NCBI GenBank assembly: GCA_022749755.1 | Contig: CM040440.1 | Coordinates: 15,053,269-15,117,268 of the forward strand | Length of the DNA: 64,000 nucleotides | Direction: 5' to 3' | Source: Azadirachta indica | Lineage: Eukaryota > Streptophyta > Magnoliopsida > Sapindales > Meliaceae | Shown here: positions 50,347-62,980 of the stretch, piece by piece | Numbering within the stretch: the first letter of the stretch is position 1 | How the letters are laid out: every line of letters starts with the position of its first letter | The notes under the pieces: generated by a model | Database searches by the model: none | What the model was told of the DNA's origin: nothing | What the model saw: only the letters and a program-made list of their open reading frames with translations | Made by a program: the position numbers and the translations under genes

Positions 50347-53300
50347 ATGCAACGCAATTGTTGCCACGTTTCTTTCGCTTTCATTCTGAAATTCTTAAAT
50401 TTCCTTCAAGCATTCATTGGAGTTTCAATAATATTGTACTCAATATGGATGCTTGATCAATGGAACCATCGCATCCCCATCCCTCCTCCGTCTATAGCTC
50501 CTTCTCCAGATTCATCTTCTTCCTCTCTCCATCTTTTCCTTAACTCGAAAACGACGCCGCAACCGCGTCTGCTTTCTGATGATTCTCTGGTTACCGTTCC
50601 TTTGGATTTCATGGTTTCCGGGTTCAAAGATGTGTCAGGTGTCGGGTTTGATTTGAACTCAGTCAAGCTGCCTGCTCCGTGGTAATTTTAAAAGTTTTGA
50701 CTTTTTGGTTTTAATTTAATTGAGTCATCTATTACCCTTGGTAGGTTTGGCATTCAATTTCTAGAATTTAATGCTGTGATTATGATTTTTTCTTGTGGAA
50801 GTTCTCTGTCGTAATCTGATTTGATGGTGTAGGTTTTAATCTTAAATTGGCTTTTTATTCTTTTTAAAGGATATTGGTAATCTGTTATATTCAGGCACGT
50901 AAAACAGTTTTGAAAATACTCTTTTTGCATATCTTTTGCTTGCATCACATTTATTATACTCTTAACATAAGCAAAGAATCTTTTTGGAAGCATCACATTT
51001 ATTATACTCTTACCATAAGAGTTATGACAGCTCTAACTATCTCCATCGTTTCTCTGTTGTCTAAACTATACAGTTGTTTGTGTTGATACTAGCGTTGTTA
51101 AAAATTTAGGAACTGGCTATCTCAATTTTTTAATGGCTTTCAATGATTCTGAACATGATCTTAATTTCTCATTTTCTGGTTGTTACTGTTCCTATTATAC
51201 TAGTCCATACTTGTTTCTGTTGGATTGGGGGTTGCCTGTATGCACACGTGTAATGCATGATTGTGAGTCAGTCATTTAGAGATAACCCGGGGTTGCATGT
51301 TTGCACTCTTGTAATGCATGATTTTTATGGTCATTTAGAGTTAACTCTAGTAATATATGATTGTGATTTAGTCATTTAGAGTTGTGGGGTTGAGGGACTT
51401 GGTGGTTTGTGCATTATGCTGTGACTTTGAGCTATTGTCCTCTGCAGTTTAAGTGTTTTATTGACATTCCTAGTTTTGGTGGTTGTTTTTGCCGTGTGAA
51501 TGCAATGTGAGGCACTCATATAGTTGCTTATTTGTTGCTTAATTTTTGGTGGCAGGTTCATCTACGCTTTCATGGGAGTGGGCATTTTGTTGTGTTGTGT
51601 TAGTTTCATTGGTTGCATTGCTGCTGAAGCAATAAGTGGCTGTTGCCTTTGTTTTGTATCCTGCAGTTATTAGTCTCTGTCTAAATTACTCCAGCTTCTG
51701 TATGCTTAAAATGTGAGGCAGTCATCTGACTGGCTTTACTCTAGACTGACAGGCTAAATTTTGTTTAAGATTTGGCTGATGTTACGTTGAGCTGTTCATT
51801 ACTTTGTTTTCAAAGTAGAAATATAAGCTTTTCAATTCTAGTAATGCTCCTTCTGGTATCTAGAAAGAGAAAGTCTAGTAGAACTTAGAGTTAGTACATC
51901 CATCTAATAATATCATGCCATGTATACACTGCATTTGTTGAAACTACTAACATGATTAGTGTTTTTCTAAATGCAACTATAGATGTCATAATTTTATTAG
52001 ATTGTTGTACAAATGATGTCGTACCTCCTACTTACTGTAGACTTTCTCTTGTATAAATGATAAGGAAGAAGAAAAATAAATTTTGGATTCTATGTAACAC
52101 CCCCTTGATTGTAGACACTAGCAATCCAACACACATATGACTGATATGCTTTATTGGAGTTGAGATTTTCATTTATTAAAAGCCCAATGTCAAAGTTTTA
52201 AGATTCAAAATCTCATTTTCCTTATTTTTTTGAGTTTCATTTGGAATAAAATAGATTCTGGCAAATCTGTAGTCTGTTATGTATTGTGTTACTGCTACTT
52301 TCATACTAGTAGTAATTGTTGGAATTGATATTAAAAATAATAATTTCTTCTATTAAAAACTAAAAAAAAGAAGTTTTGAATCTATGCTCTACTTTCAGTC
52401 TCTTTCCTTTTGAAATTTGCCTTAACTTGATCAAAATTATCAGTACTCTATACTGAAGACTGTAATAATTCTACTAGAAGCAGCTCTGGTGGCATTTATT
52501 GCAATTGATCGTCAATGGGAAAAGGTGATTTTCTTTGATTATTTAAGTTAACTTATATGAGGCTCATTGGTATTATCCTGTATATTGTGTTATTACCTGT
52601 TGAAATCATTCTTGAAACAGGATCTTCCATTTGATCCAACCGGAGAACTTGATAGTGTTCGTTCTTTCATTGAAGACAACGTTGATATATGTAAATGGGT
52701 TGGCATTACTGTTGTTGTAATTCAGGTATTTTGTCATTTTACAACTTTGGTCGAGAATGCCTGAAAAATCATAAAAGCATATTTTCTCATTTTTCTACAG
52801 TTTCTGAAATCTGAGTGTCAATTATTTTGATAAATTTGGTTTGTAGGAAATCCAGTTTGTTGAAGATAGAAAAATGACGTATATGCTGCATACTGCAAGT
52901 TAAATAGAATTAAATAATCACATTAATATTTAAAGAGATTCTGAATGATCTACATGTCGTAATAATCAGCACAGAATTAAGATTAAGCAAAAGATGGGAG
53001 CAAAAATAATATGTATAATAATTGTTAGGTTCAAGTGGTAAATCCACTATGAATGAGATATCTTAAACTTGAACAAGGTAAGGTTTAAAATAATCAATGG
53101 CATAAAAGTGAGAATTATGTTTGATATACACTGTAACGAAGTTGAAAATCTAAGGTAAAGTCTCTTTCGCATGAGAAGTTATTGTTCATTTTGACCTCTT
53201 ATTCTTAAATCAATAAAAGATCTCTATCATAGCTTTTGAAGATCTGTGTATTCAAAGGAAGTATAAACGGGCAACCTTTTCATCATATCATCAGAAGCTT

Positions 53301-54878
53301 AGTAATATTACTGTTACTGTAGGTAGATGTCTATGCCTGCTGATTTTGTCATACAATCATGTTTTCTCTTCGTGGTGTGAAATGAAAAACAATATATCAT
53401 TCTATTACATATCTGCCTTTTATCTTCTCTAATACATCCTTTTATACCAATTTCATGTTTTAGGCACTGTCTCTACTACTTGCAATAATTCTGAGAGCCA
53501 TGGTTTCCACTCAAAGAACCAATTTTGATGAAGAGGATAATTATGAGAATGCAAGGGGTAGAACTTGGGAACCACTCCTAAATCAGCAACAAAGCCAAAC
53601 ATCTGGTTCAACTCACTCTGACATCTGGAGCTCACGAATAAGGGAAAAGGTATCTTGTTTCAAATTGCCAACCTCTCATACTTTGGCTGACAAAGTGTGT
53701 TTTTCAAACATTTCCAGATAGAATAAGAAGATCAGAAGATCTTGTCAAAGAAAATAAAAAACAATTATTCGAAACTCTTTTCCTTTTTCCCATCTTTGTT
53801 ATGAGTATATCTAATAAACAGATTGTGCAATATTGAGACTTACTTTAAAAATGAGCTCAGCATGTGGAGATGGCTCCTTGCTGTGAGAAGTAGGACCAAA
53901 AAATGGCATTTTTAGTTGCATCATGTGACATAGTTGGGTCTGTGCAATCTATCAAAATTTTTAATAATCTAATATGGTGATAACTTCATGTTCCGGTCTG
54001 GTTTTTTCCAGTAGTACATCATAATCTGAAGTCTCAGTCAGTGCCAACCAACTAAATGGGATCATCTGTACGCAGTTCAGACAATTATATGTCTGATTAT
54101 CTGTCAGTGTGTTTCTACACTATTGACCCAATTGAGATTCTGTCTGACATGTGAAAGTTGGACCAGTTGAATCTCATTCATATCTCTGCCACATGAACTT
54201 ATTTGGACTTATAATTGTCACCATGTGTAAGATTTCTATTGTCAATTCAGTTTCGTTGGTGATTATAATTCTTGCCGTCATCAATTTTCCTCTTTAATAA
54301 GAAAGAAAAATAATTTTGGAGGGGAGTCTTCTCTTCTTTATTTGATTTAACTAATTGCCTTTCCATGGCTGAGATTCAGTTCAATCCAATTATGATTGCT
54401 GTTTTAACTTGTTTTAGAATTAAAATTTTTGCTGCACGTAGAATTCCTACCTACAGTTTAGTTTCATTGGTGATCAGTAATTTCCACTACCAGTTCTCTC
54501 TTTCTTTTTCTTTACTCTTTTCTTTATATTTTATTCAACTAATTTTCTTTTTATGCCTTGGATTTAACTGCTTTTTATGAGGTTGACGTTAAATGTGTTT
54601 AATGTAAAGAAGATAGCTGCTGGAACTAATGTTGTTGGTCACTGGTGTTAACGTTTTGAACTTCATGTATGGAAATGGCAATGGTCAAACATTGCTTATC
54701 CTACTCTTTTTTTATCCCTAATTTTTTATTTGTTTTTGCTTATATGAACTCTTTCACAGTCACTGGTACAAGTATCAATAATGGGATTCTTGTGAATATT
54801 TTGATGCAGTATGGACTAAACAACAGTGACAAATACACTTCAGTAAATAATCCATCGGCAAGCATGAAGTCCAAATAA
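50347..54878 (+). CDS. TOM2A/TET18-type tetraspanin, 291 aa, six exons
   Basis: Exons 50347-50681, 51556-51655, 52444-52524, 52621-52725, 53464-53649 and 54810-54878 (876 nt), GT-AG with phase kept. Four membrane segments are seen: about 10-33 ([20 protein letters not shown]), 113-137 ([20 protein letters not shown]), 146-168 ([19 protein letters not shown]) and 195-219 ([20 protein letters not shown]). The first loop is long (about 80 residues, Pro/Ser-rich) and the second outer loop short (about 25). The usual plant tetraspanin GCCKP motif is absent and the C-tail of about 70 residues is polar. This is the layout of the TOM2A/TET18-TET20 branch. Arabidopsis TOM2A sits in the tonoplast and is a host factor for tobamovirus multiplication through TOM1; a normal cell role for this member is not established. 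Confidence 0.9.
50942..51395. repeat. Degenerate tandem repeats in intron 1 of the tetraspanin gene
   Basis: A 28-base unit, GCATCACATTTATTATACTC plus TTANCATAAG, occurs at about 50942-50970 and again at about 50991-51019. Further on, three loose copies of a ~60-base unit carrying TAATGCATGATT..TCATTTAGAGTTAAC lie at about 51229-51395. Both sets are intronic and show no coding signal. Confidence 0.6.
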
Positions 54879-57358
54879 TTGAAAATCATGGAGCATGGAA
54901 AAACCAAGAAGTATGCATTGCAAGTCTTGACACCGGCTGCGGAGTATAAACCTTCCCCTTTGACCTTTTTCCTCTTATTTTTCATTTGTAATATTTCTGG
55001 AGAAAATGGAATGTGTATAGGGTTCTAATGAGTTGTTTATGTGGTTTGTATGTATTTGATTGAGTGGCAGAGTCGAGTTCATGTGGGGTCAATTAACAGT
55101 GTAAACAGGAGAAGCTTAATTTGTGGTTTTGCTTTATAAACTTGGTTGTGTGTTTCCAAAATGAGGTAGCTTGAGGATTCATAACCAGAGTAGTATTAAG
55201 TCCAGAGTGCATCTGATGATTCCATTATGTAAGCATTTTGTCAATAAATTTGAGGTAGCTTAATTGACCAAACTCTAGCAGCCCTCCTTTATCTTTTGGG
55301 TTGTTTGGTGCTTTGATTTGCTTCAGTAATTAATTCACGGATCCAATGGGCATTAATTTTATCGAAGCTGACCTGTTTGCCTGTCTGTCCAATTACAGTA
55401 GCACTATTTTCTTTTATTCGTATTTTTAAGTGTGTAAGTAGGTAGCTATATTTTCTTATTCCACGTGATGTTCTTGCGTTGTTTCTGACATCTGCCTATA
55501 TTTTCTCAGTTCTTAGTCATTCTTAGCATACTACCTGAGAATGGCATTTGGTTTCTTGTATACGTTACATGGTGGCTCTGAGTTTTAGTCTCCTGAGGCC
55601 TGAGCAAATGACGGATCTCCCATACCAGTGACTGACAGACGGACAGAAGCTAACTAATTTTCTTATGCTCTTGGGAAACTTAAGGGCAGAGATTCATTCG
55701 TTCTTTCTATTAGGGGGCAATAACATCGACGAGGTCCCTCCTGCTGACGGTGATTTAGACAGACTATTAACTAATAGTTAAAAGTTACACCACCATTTTT
55801 GGCTGCTAGTTGTTTTTGCCAACGCCATCTTTGAATATTCTTTTTATTTTTATTATTTTACCCCCTTCAATAACTACTTGTGGAGTTACCCACTTGACAT
55901 GACCTTGACAAGTGACGTCAGAGAAATCACGAGATTTCTATTGATGCTCTTAATTTAATCCAATTTCACTTAAAAGAACATCTCTGATCGAGGAAGCTCT
56001 TTTAATAATTTAAAAATATCGGGTGTTTATTCCTCTAAATGATATGTAAACATTAATAATGGTTGCTGACTGAGAGTGACTGCATATGATAACATAAATC
56101 TGATGGGGCAGCATAAATAAATTTGGACCAGACAAAATAAAAGGATAGCAGATTTTATCAGGCTAAGCTTAAGCTTGGCTGGTAATGGCACCTGTGAATT
56201 GACAGTTAGGGTTAAACTTTCACAAGTTTATTAATATCTTTTTATTTATAAGAGAAATTGGTCTATGGATTCCCTTCCCTTCCAGCCCATTCCCATGTCA
56301 CTGTCATCTCACTATCATCCTTTAATAGGTTTGGTTCTTTTGAATGGCTTAAACCTCCAACTCTAAAGCTGCTGCTACACATTAAATTTGAAACTGGTAC
56401 GAGACATTATTAGTGCCTTCGGTCCATCCTCGTGGTACAAGAAAGAGTGGGGATAAAACTCTTTTATTTATGAACATGAAAAGGTTTTTTGAGTGGGAAT
56501 TAATGGCAAAACGATGTGCATCACTTAAATAATGGTATTTTCATTAATTCAAGCACTGACATGCTATGGTAGTGGCTGCAATTAATAAAATAAATAAACA
56601 TATATCGCGTGTAGCGGCTACATATACACTAGGCTATTTAGAGTAAGAGAATCTTCGTTTGCCTTAAACCACGTAAGAATGAGATCATATTTGTCGCCTT
56701 ATTAATGTGTATTATTGTGTGGCTAATGTTACTGATACTCTTATACAGCTAAGCCTGAGCCGACCACCCCCATCAAATTTGTACGAAATGGGTCATTCCA
56801 TATCATATCATATCATATCATATCATATCATATCAGATACCCCAAAACCTAAAGAACCCAGTAGCCCGCAATAATTTAATTATTCTTCCGTGACAAATTC
56901 ATTTGGGTCAAGGTTTGCATACGACCGCCAATGGGTTGTCTCACTCACTCTTACACACGAAAGAAAAAAACAACAGGCATTTCCAGTTTTTCAACCAAAA
57001 TTACTGCCGCTTATTTGGGATGATCACGTGAGAGTTACTGTAAGTTTTAAGTAAACAGGGCATAACAGAGGCTCAGCTCAAATGAGTAATACCACAAGAA
57101 GCATATACTACTGGCAGGAAAGACAGACAGTGTATGACAACCAGCTAGCAGATACTTATATATAACACATTTATATGTGACATGAGAATAAAAAATATCG
57201 TTAAATAAAATAATACTGGATTTAAACGTTAGCAGGCATTAATTAAACAAATATGGAGGGTAGGGCCATGGGTTGTTGAAAATAAAATACATTCTTTCAT
57301 TCACCTCAATAATAATAAGAGTTACAAACGAAAAAGAGGAAAAAAAAAAAAAATAGTA
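54879..57358. other. Convergent intergenic region between tetraspanin and TRM genes
   Basis: No supported gene. It contains the tetraspanin 3' UTR (to about 55.3 kb) and the TRM 3' UTR (down to about 57.2 kb). A pentanucleotide ATATC repeat of about eight copies lies at 56797-56835. Confidence 0.5.
56797..56835. repeat. Pentanucleotide microsatellite (ATATC)n
   Basis: About eight perfect tandem copies of CATAT/ATATC in the intergenic region; likely polymorphic. Confidence 0.85.
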
Positions 57359-60300
57359 TCATAACCCCCTACCTGTCAAATCAACCACGGCTTCATCCAC
57401 AAGGTCTTCGAGCAACTTGACCTCAATTTCCTTGCCCAAATTATCTAATTCCATTCTCATTTGGTCTGACCACCCTTTCCCTACTACCTCCTTCCTCACC
57501 ACCCTCTCCACCACCAGGCTGGAGCTGTCCCCACCTTCAGCCCAAAAACATCCCACTTCACCTGAAAACCATTCCTTCATCAGCGCCCACACACGGTCTA
57601 CCAGCATGGGTGATTCACCCTCCTCTACGTGCATGTCGTGGGCCCCACTGCAAGATACGGCCCTCGTGCACCTGTCTGACTCTGACCCATATCCTGTGAT
57701 TTCCACTAATGCTGCATTGACACTGTCAAATACGAGCTTCCTGTTTGATCTCCTCTGCCTTCGCTTGGCCTCATGCAGAGGCTCCTTCTCCTTCAGGCCA
57801 CCCGCATATTTGTCTCTCAATGATGGGTCCAAAGGACTTTCAGGTGAATGCCATTTGCAAAAAAATGTGTACGATTGCAATTCACCCTCAAGGCCAGCTT
57901 CTGCTATTAACGTTCGCACAAAGAACAGCCAATCTTGTTCTTCCTCGGCACCTAGGGTGACTCTAGAGGACTTCAATGGATATGATGTAGCTATCTCTGC
58001 AGAGGAATCATCCCATGCCAAGGTCCTGGCAATTGATTCTATAGGCGGTGATTTGTCAATCAAGTTTGACTTAGAGTGCAACTCCGGTCCTGTTATGGTA
58101 ACCAATGAAAACTTAGATAAGATTTATAAACGTAATGTGAATAATGTAAACTTCCAGTTTGACTTCATTGAGAATATACCTCGATGGTCTAGCTTGATAT
58201 TGCCAGAGGACTCGGCAAATGTATTGTCATCCTCTTCAAACGGTGGTTCCAAAACTGAGATTGGACTTGGCTGATCCTGATTCTCACTTGCATTCACAGG
58301 CATAAAAGGTTTCGCCACGGTCAAAGCCGCCTGCAAAATGCCAGGAAAACTCTTGATAAATAATAAAATCATGCAACACTGAAGATTTGGAAATCATTTA
58401 AAGAAAATCTCAGTTGAAGTAAGCCATTTCAGCTAACAGCATTCTTTTCAAAGTTAATATCAACTGATACAATAGGAAATTAAAGACCTTACTGCTGAAT
58501 ACAAAGCAGCATGACAATAAAGGTTGACTACAGATATGCTTAATCTTTCTCATAGCCAACAACTATTGACAAAAACATTTTCAGGAACTTACTCCACACA
58601 TGACACTAGCAAACCCATCTTGGTTTCTCAAGATATTTATTCATCCCCACGAAAGGAAATACAAATCTGTTTGAGAGAATATGTCATATATAGGAAAGAA
58701 TTGTCACAAATTATTAAAAGCTTAGAGATACTTATTGCACACAAGTTGGTAATGGTTACAGATTCTACTTCTAGTGTGAAAAGCACAACCTTTCACAGAT
58801 ATTTGGCTGCAAGTGACAGTCCAGAAGGACAAGAGCGCATTAAATGGTCATCATCACTTTTGAATCTTATGTTTGTCAGCCTTAAACATGTTGTAGAAAG
58901 AATGCTAAGTCTAAATGAACAAACAGTAAAAGGCCGGTATCAGCTTATCTTGCCTAACGCAAACAGGCAAGTAAATAGAAAATATGAGGAAATATGAACA
59001 AGATTAGTAATGGACATTCAATAAAAGAAGATTAGCCTACCTCCTGAGAAATCATGCCTTCATGTTGACCCAAGCGGGTTAAAACTGGAGAGGAAGTGTT
59101 GCTTGACAATTGTTGTAGACGAGGAGACAAACACTCTCCAAGGCCACTATTGTTAACACACTGAGATGTGCTGGCACTATCAATTTCAGGAAGATGCCCT
59201 GCAGACCCTAATGTTTCAGCAGTGACAGGGTGACATCCCCCCTCTGATTGTAATGCAATGGATTTTTCTTTACCAGATTTCTTAGTCCTTGAGAAAAATA
59301 AGCTTGAAACTTTCCCCTTTAAAGATGATTTTGTGCTCTTTGGCCTAGTCAACTCCTTCGGAACTTCTGCTTTCCCAGCCTCAGGATCTGAGACATCAAC
59401 ATTGAGCCTGGCACCATATGCAGTAGAAGATACAGGAACAGATTTTGATCTCATAAGATTTTTAGGAGAATCATCCAAGTCTTCTTCCTTGTTCAGATTA
59501 CTAGTTAAACACGAAGTTGATCCCCTGGCTTCTTGTTCCTTGTTAATAACTCCATCCTCAGACTTCATTAGCTTCTTTGTATCAGAAAGAGCAAGCATTT
59601 CACCCAATGTACTTGAGCTTCTCCGGATATGTCTTTGCTCCTGAGAACTCCCATTTAATGCCATCATTGCCCATCTTTCAGAAAGTCGTTTCTTCGCTTC
59701 CCTGCAAACTGATGACTCTGGAGAGCACGATGCACGGCTGAAGGAGGAAGAGGAATAAGGACTACCAAGTCTATTGATGTAATCCCACGAATGCCTAGAA
59801 GTTGGTGACATGGCTTCAGAATCACTAAGATTTCCTGCTGCATACTCATTTTCTGATTTGTTAAATGAACTCTCATCACCAATATAGCCATTGGAGAACA
59901 CAGAAGAAAGTAAAGTCTCATCCCTTCGGTGACCCATTAGATTTTCACGCATCTTCCTTGTGATCTCCTTTGCCACTTCTCTTGATTCTTGTACCTCATC
60001 CTCTTCAGGTTCCTCATACAAATCTTCACCATGCGATAATCTCGAGGGTGAAGAAGGCGGGGAAACCACAGCCTTGATGTCATGAGTCTTCCCAGGGCTA
60101 GGCTTCAGGACAACTATTCGAGTGGATTGGGCAGGATTTTCATTAACTATCTGCTTGGCATATAGTGGAGAATATCCTGGGCTATTCCTTTCCCACCCAG
60201 TAGCCTGGACCACCTGGGTTGGCTTCTTTGACTGTATATCAGTCTTCTGTCCAGATTCTTCAAATTTGTCATTATCAACCATCTTTGAAGGTTTTAGCAC

Positions 60301-61387
60301 AGTGATTTGTTTTGTCTCAGGAGGTGGAGCACTAGACGGCAAATCATACAGATGCTGAGAGAATAAGGAATTCGGTTCCTGCAGAAACCTAAGGAATAAA
60401 TCTCTATTCGAACTTAAAACTTCTAATGCATCTTGGAATTCCTTGGACTGGCGAAGTTTTTCATCTGTGGCCAGACGCTTTGCTTCCATGAACTTCTGAC
60501 GGACGAGAGCCATCTTCGTCTGATTTAAGTTTTCATTGCACCTTACTTTCTGCATTGAACTCTCTCTTGAATAACTTGTCTTTTGAGACTGTTGCAAGAT
60601 TTCATACACATCCTTGCATTCAATCTGCTCCTGACACTGATTAACTTCACTCTCCATTTGGTTGTCTAAAAAGCCATTATCTTGCTCCCAACATCCTACA
60701 GGTATCGCTGAATGACTTAATGACTGTCGAGAATAACCTTTTGAATGGCTTCTTTGAGAAACTGCACTAGACTGCTGCGGAGGGAAGGCATCAAGCCCCA
60801 TCAACTTGGCAACCACATTAGGTGAGTTACGTTTAGACTCTACTTCTTTTGACATTTCTTGTGCTATGAGTGTCCTCATGGGTGCACCATTGGCTTTCTT
60901 GTTTGATGAATTTCTCCTCAACTCAGACACAACCTGCATACACCCAAAAAAAAAATAAAGAAGGAAGAAAGGCATCACAGATCAGGACAATTGAGAATAT
61001 TATAATATAATGCAACTATGAGCAGCAAGACAAGTGATGCTTGGAATCTGCTTCATCACAGGCATTTCCTATTACCAAGAAGTAATATCCAAAATTTACC
61101 AGTTTATCCTCTATCTGATCTGCAATAGGTGCATTCACTATCCTTGCCACATCTGATCGACTTCTAGAGAGCAAAGCAACTGCCAATCAACCACCTCCAT
61201 GTCAAAAACAGCTAGATCAAGATAATAATTAAAAAATGCACAACAGAAACACCGTGAGATAAGTAACAAGAACGATTTCCTAAAACAGGTCAAGAAGAGT
61301 TGGAAAGAAATGGTTTTACATGAGAGATTATTTTTCTAATCTCCTTCTCTCTCTTGTGGAGAAGCTGAAAAAGGAGGGTAGACAGAG

Positions 61388-61432
<45 letters not shown>

Positions 61433-62027
61433 AAACTGATATCTGCAGAAGGAGGCAGTCAACATCAAACTTACAAAATTTAAGTTATCATCCAAATATA
61501 TAAGCCAGGAAGATAAATTTTTCACCACTGTAATTCAATCTGTCTAAAAGTTTTTGATATGTCTAGTTGTCTATGTAAACTGACATTAATTTTAAAAATT
61601 AATGCAGAGACTTAACAGGTTGAACAAAATAAAACCCAAAATATGCTAAATAATAATGTAACTCTCTCACATAAACGAGCAAGCAACACATATATGAAGA
61701 AGGATCAAGATGCAAATGTTTAAAGCAAATTACAGGTCACATTCATAATATGATCCAGATAGCTAGGCAAACATTTTTCATGGTAATTAAAAGTTTAATC
61801 AATTGTACAAAGCAAATAATAATAATAACAATAATTTCTTTTACTACAAAGAAAAGTTGAAGCACATGGAAAAGGAAATCACCATCATGATGGGGTTTGT
61901 CCGTGAGCAGCCTGTTACCAGATACACCTGTGCTCAGATCAAAAAGGTTCACCATTCTTCCCAGACATCCTGGAAACTGTTTATCTATATTTACACTCTG
62001 GGCTTTTCTACTCTGGATCCCGTTCAT
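57359..62027 (-). CDS. TRM17/TRM20-type TON1-recruiting-motif (LONGIFOLIA-related) protein, ~999 aa
   Basis: Exons 62027-61883, 61179-61100, 60933-59041, 58330-58180 and 58089-57359 (3000 nt), GT-AG with phase kept. The start MNGIQSRKAQSVNIDKQFPG leads into CLGRMVNLFDLSTGVSGNRL and LTDKPHHD, the conserved N-terminus of this family. SPNVVAKLMGLD (about 112-123) is the DUF3741 motif. EITRKMRENL, RRSSSTLGEMLALSD and the Ser-rich middle are family blocks, and the last about 170 residues form the DUF4378 region (RKLVFDSVNAALVEITG, WALMKEWFSGEVG, LEDLVDEAVVDLTGRGL). TRM proteins recruit TON1 and PP2A (the TTP complex) or bind cortical microtubules to steer cell elongation and division-plane setting; assignment to TRM17/20 (At2g20240, At4g28760) is from recalled sequence and synteny. 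The acceptor of exon 2 was chosen among three to give DVALLSRSDVARI. Confidence 0.9.
61396..61432. repeat. GA microsatellite in intron 1 of the TRM gene
   Basis: About 17 GA units in a row, lying within the first coding intron (61882-61180). A second GA run is at about 62950-62980, just upstream of the gene. Confidence 0.9.
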
Positions 62028-62947
62028 TTCAATACCTGTGATGACACAATTCAGATTAATAAAACCCAGTCAAAAACACACACGCACAAAGTTACTAAGA
62101 GAAAATCAAAACAGCAAGCTTCCATTAAAAGGGCTAAAATTTACTCTAGCTCAACCAAAACTCCAGCTTCAAGCTGACCAACAATGAATAAAACGCCAAA
62201 AATTCGAGAATGATACACAAAAATGCCAAGTGAAAAACAGGTGCAACAATTCATGGAGAACGTAAGAGCTGCTAGTTCAAAGAAAAGAAGAAGACAGTAA
62301 AGTCAAAACAAAGACCTTGATTTAAGTGAAGAAATCAAATTAAAGAAAGAATATTGCAGAGAAAACTCTGATTGAATAAGTGAAAGTGAAAATTCAGCGA
62401 CATTCCAAGATGATGTATCACATCATGTCGTCACTATTAGCCTGAGCGCACTCCTAGTAGCTCTCAATTATAACAAAATCACTTCATGCATTTTCATTAC
62501 ACTGATCCCAGTAAAATCAAATCACCTGCATTTTTATTTGTTGACAAATTCACTGTAAATTCACTATCAAAAGCTGATAAAAAGCTTCAATTTTCAACAA
62601 TACAGCTCAAAAATATTCTAAAAATGCAAATTAAAAGTCAGTATAGCCAAAAAATCACAGTAGACTAAAAGAAAAGGCAGAATCCCCGTTTAAAAAAAGG
62701 AACGGCTTCCGGAAAAGCTGCAATTATAGCAGAAGAAAAGCAAATCTTGAGATAAAAAGCATCAGATTCCATTTGCAGCTCAAAGTTGTAACTATAAAAC
62801 GCGACAAACTGGAAGACAGCCGAAACGCTACCGTTCGGAAGATGCGGACCTATTGCCTGAAACCTGACATTCCAGATGAATGTGACCGGAGACTCTTCGG
62901 AATCTGACGTCAGCGAGAAACTGGAGAGTGCTAGTGCGTGTGAAAAC

Positions 62948-62980
<33 letters not shown>

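Noticed and set aside
57417..58274. 285-codon open frame on the + strand
   Set aside because: It is the mirror of the last two TRM exons (DUF4378 region) on the minus strand; the minus-strand reading is clearly the real one.
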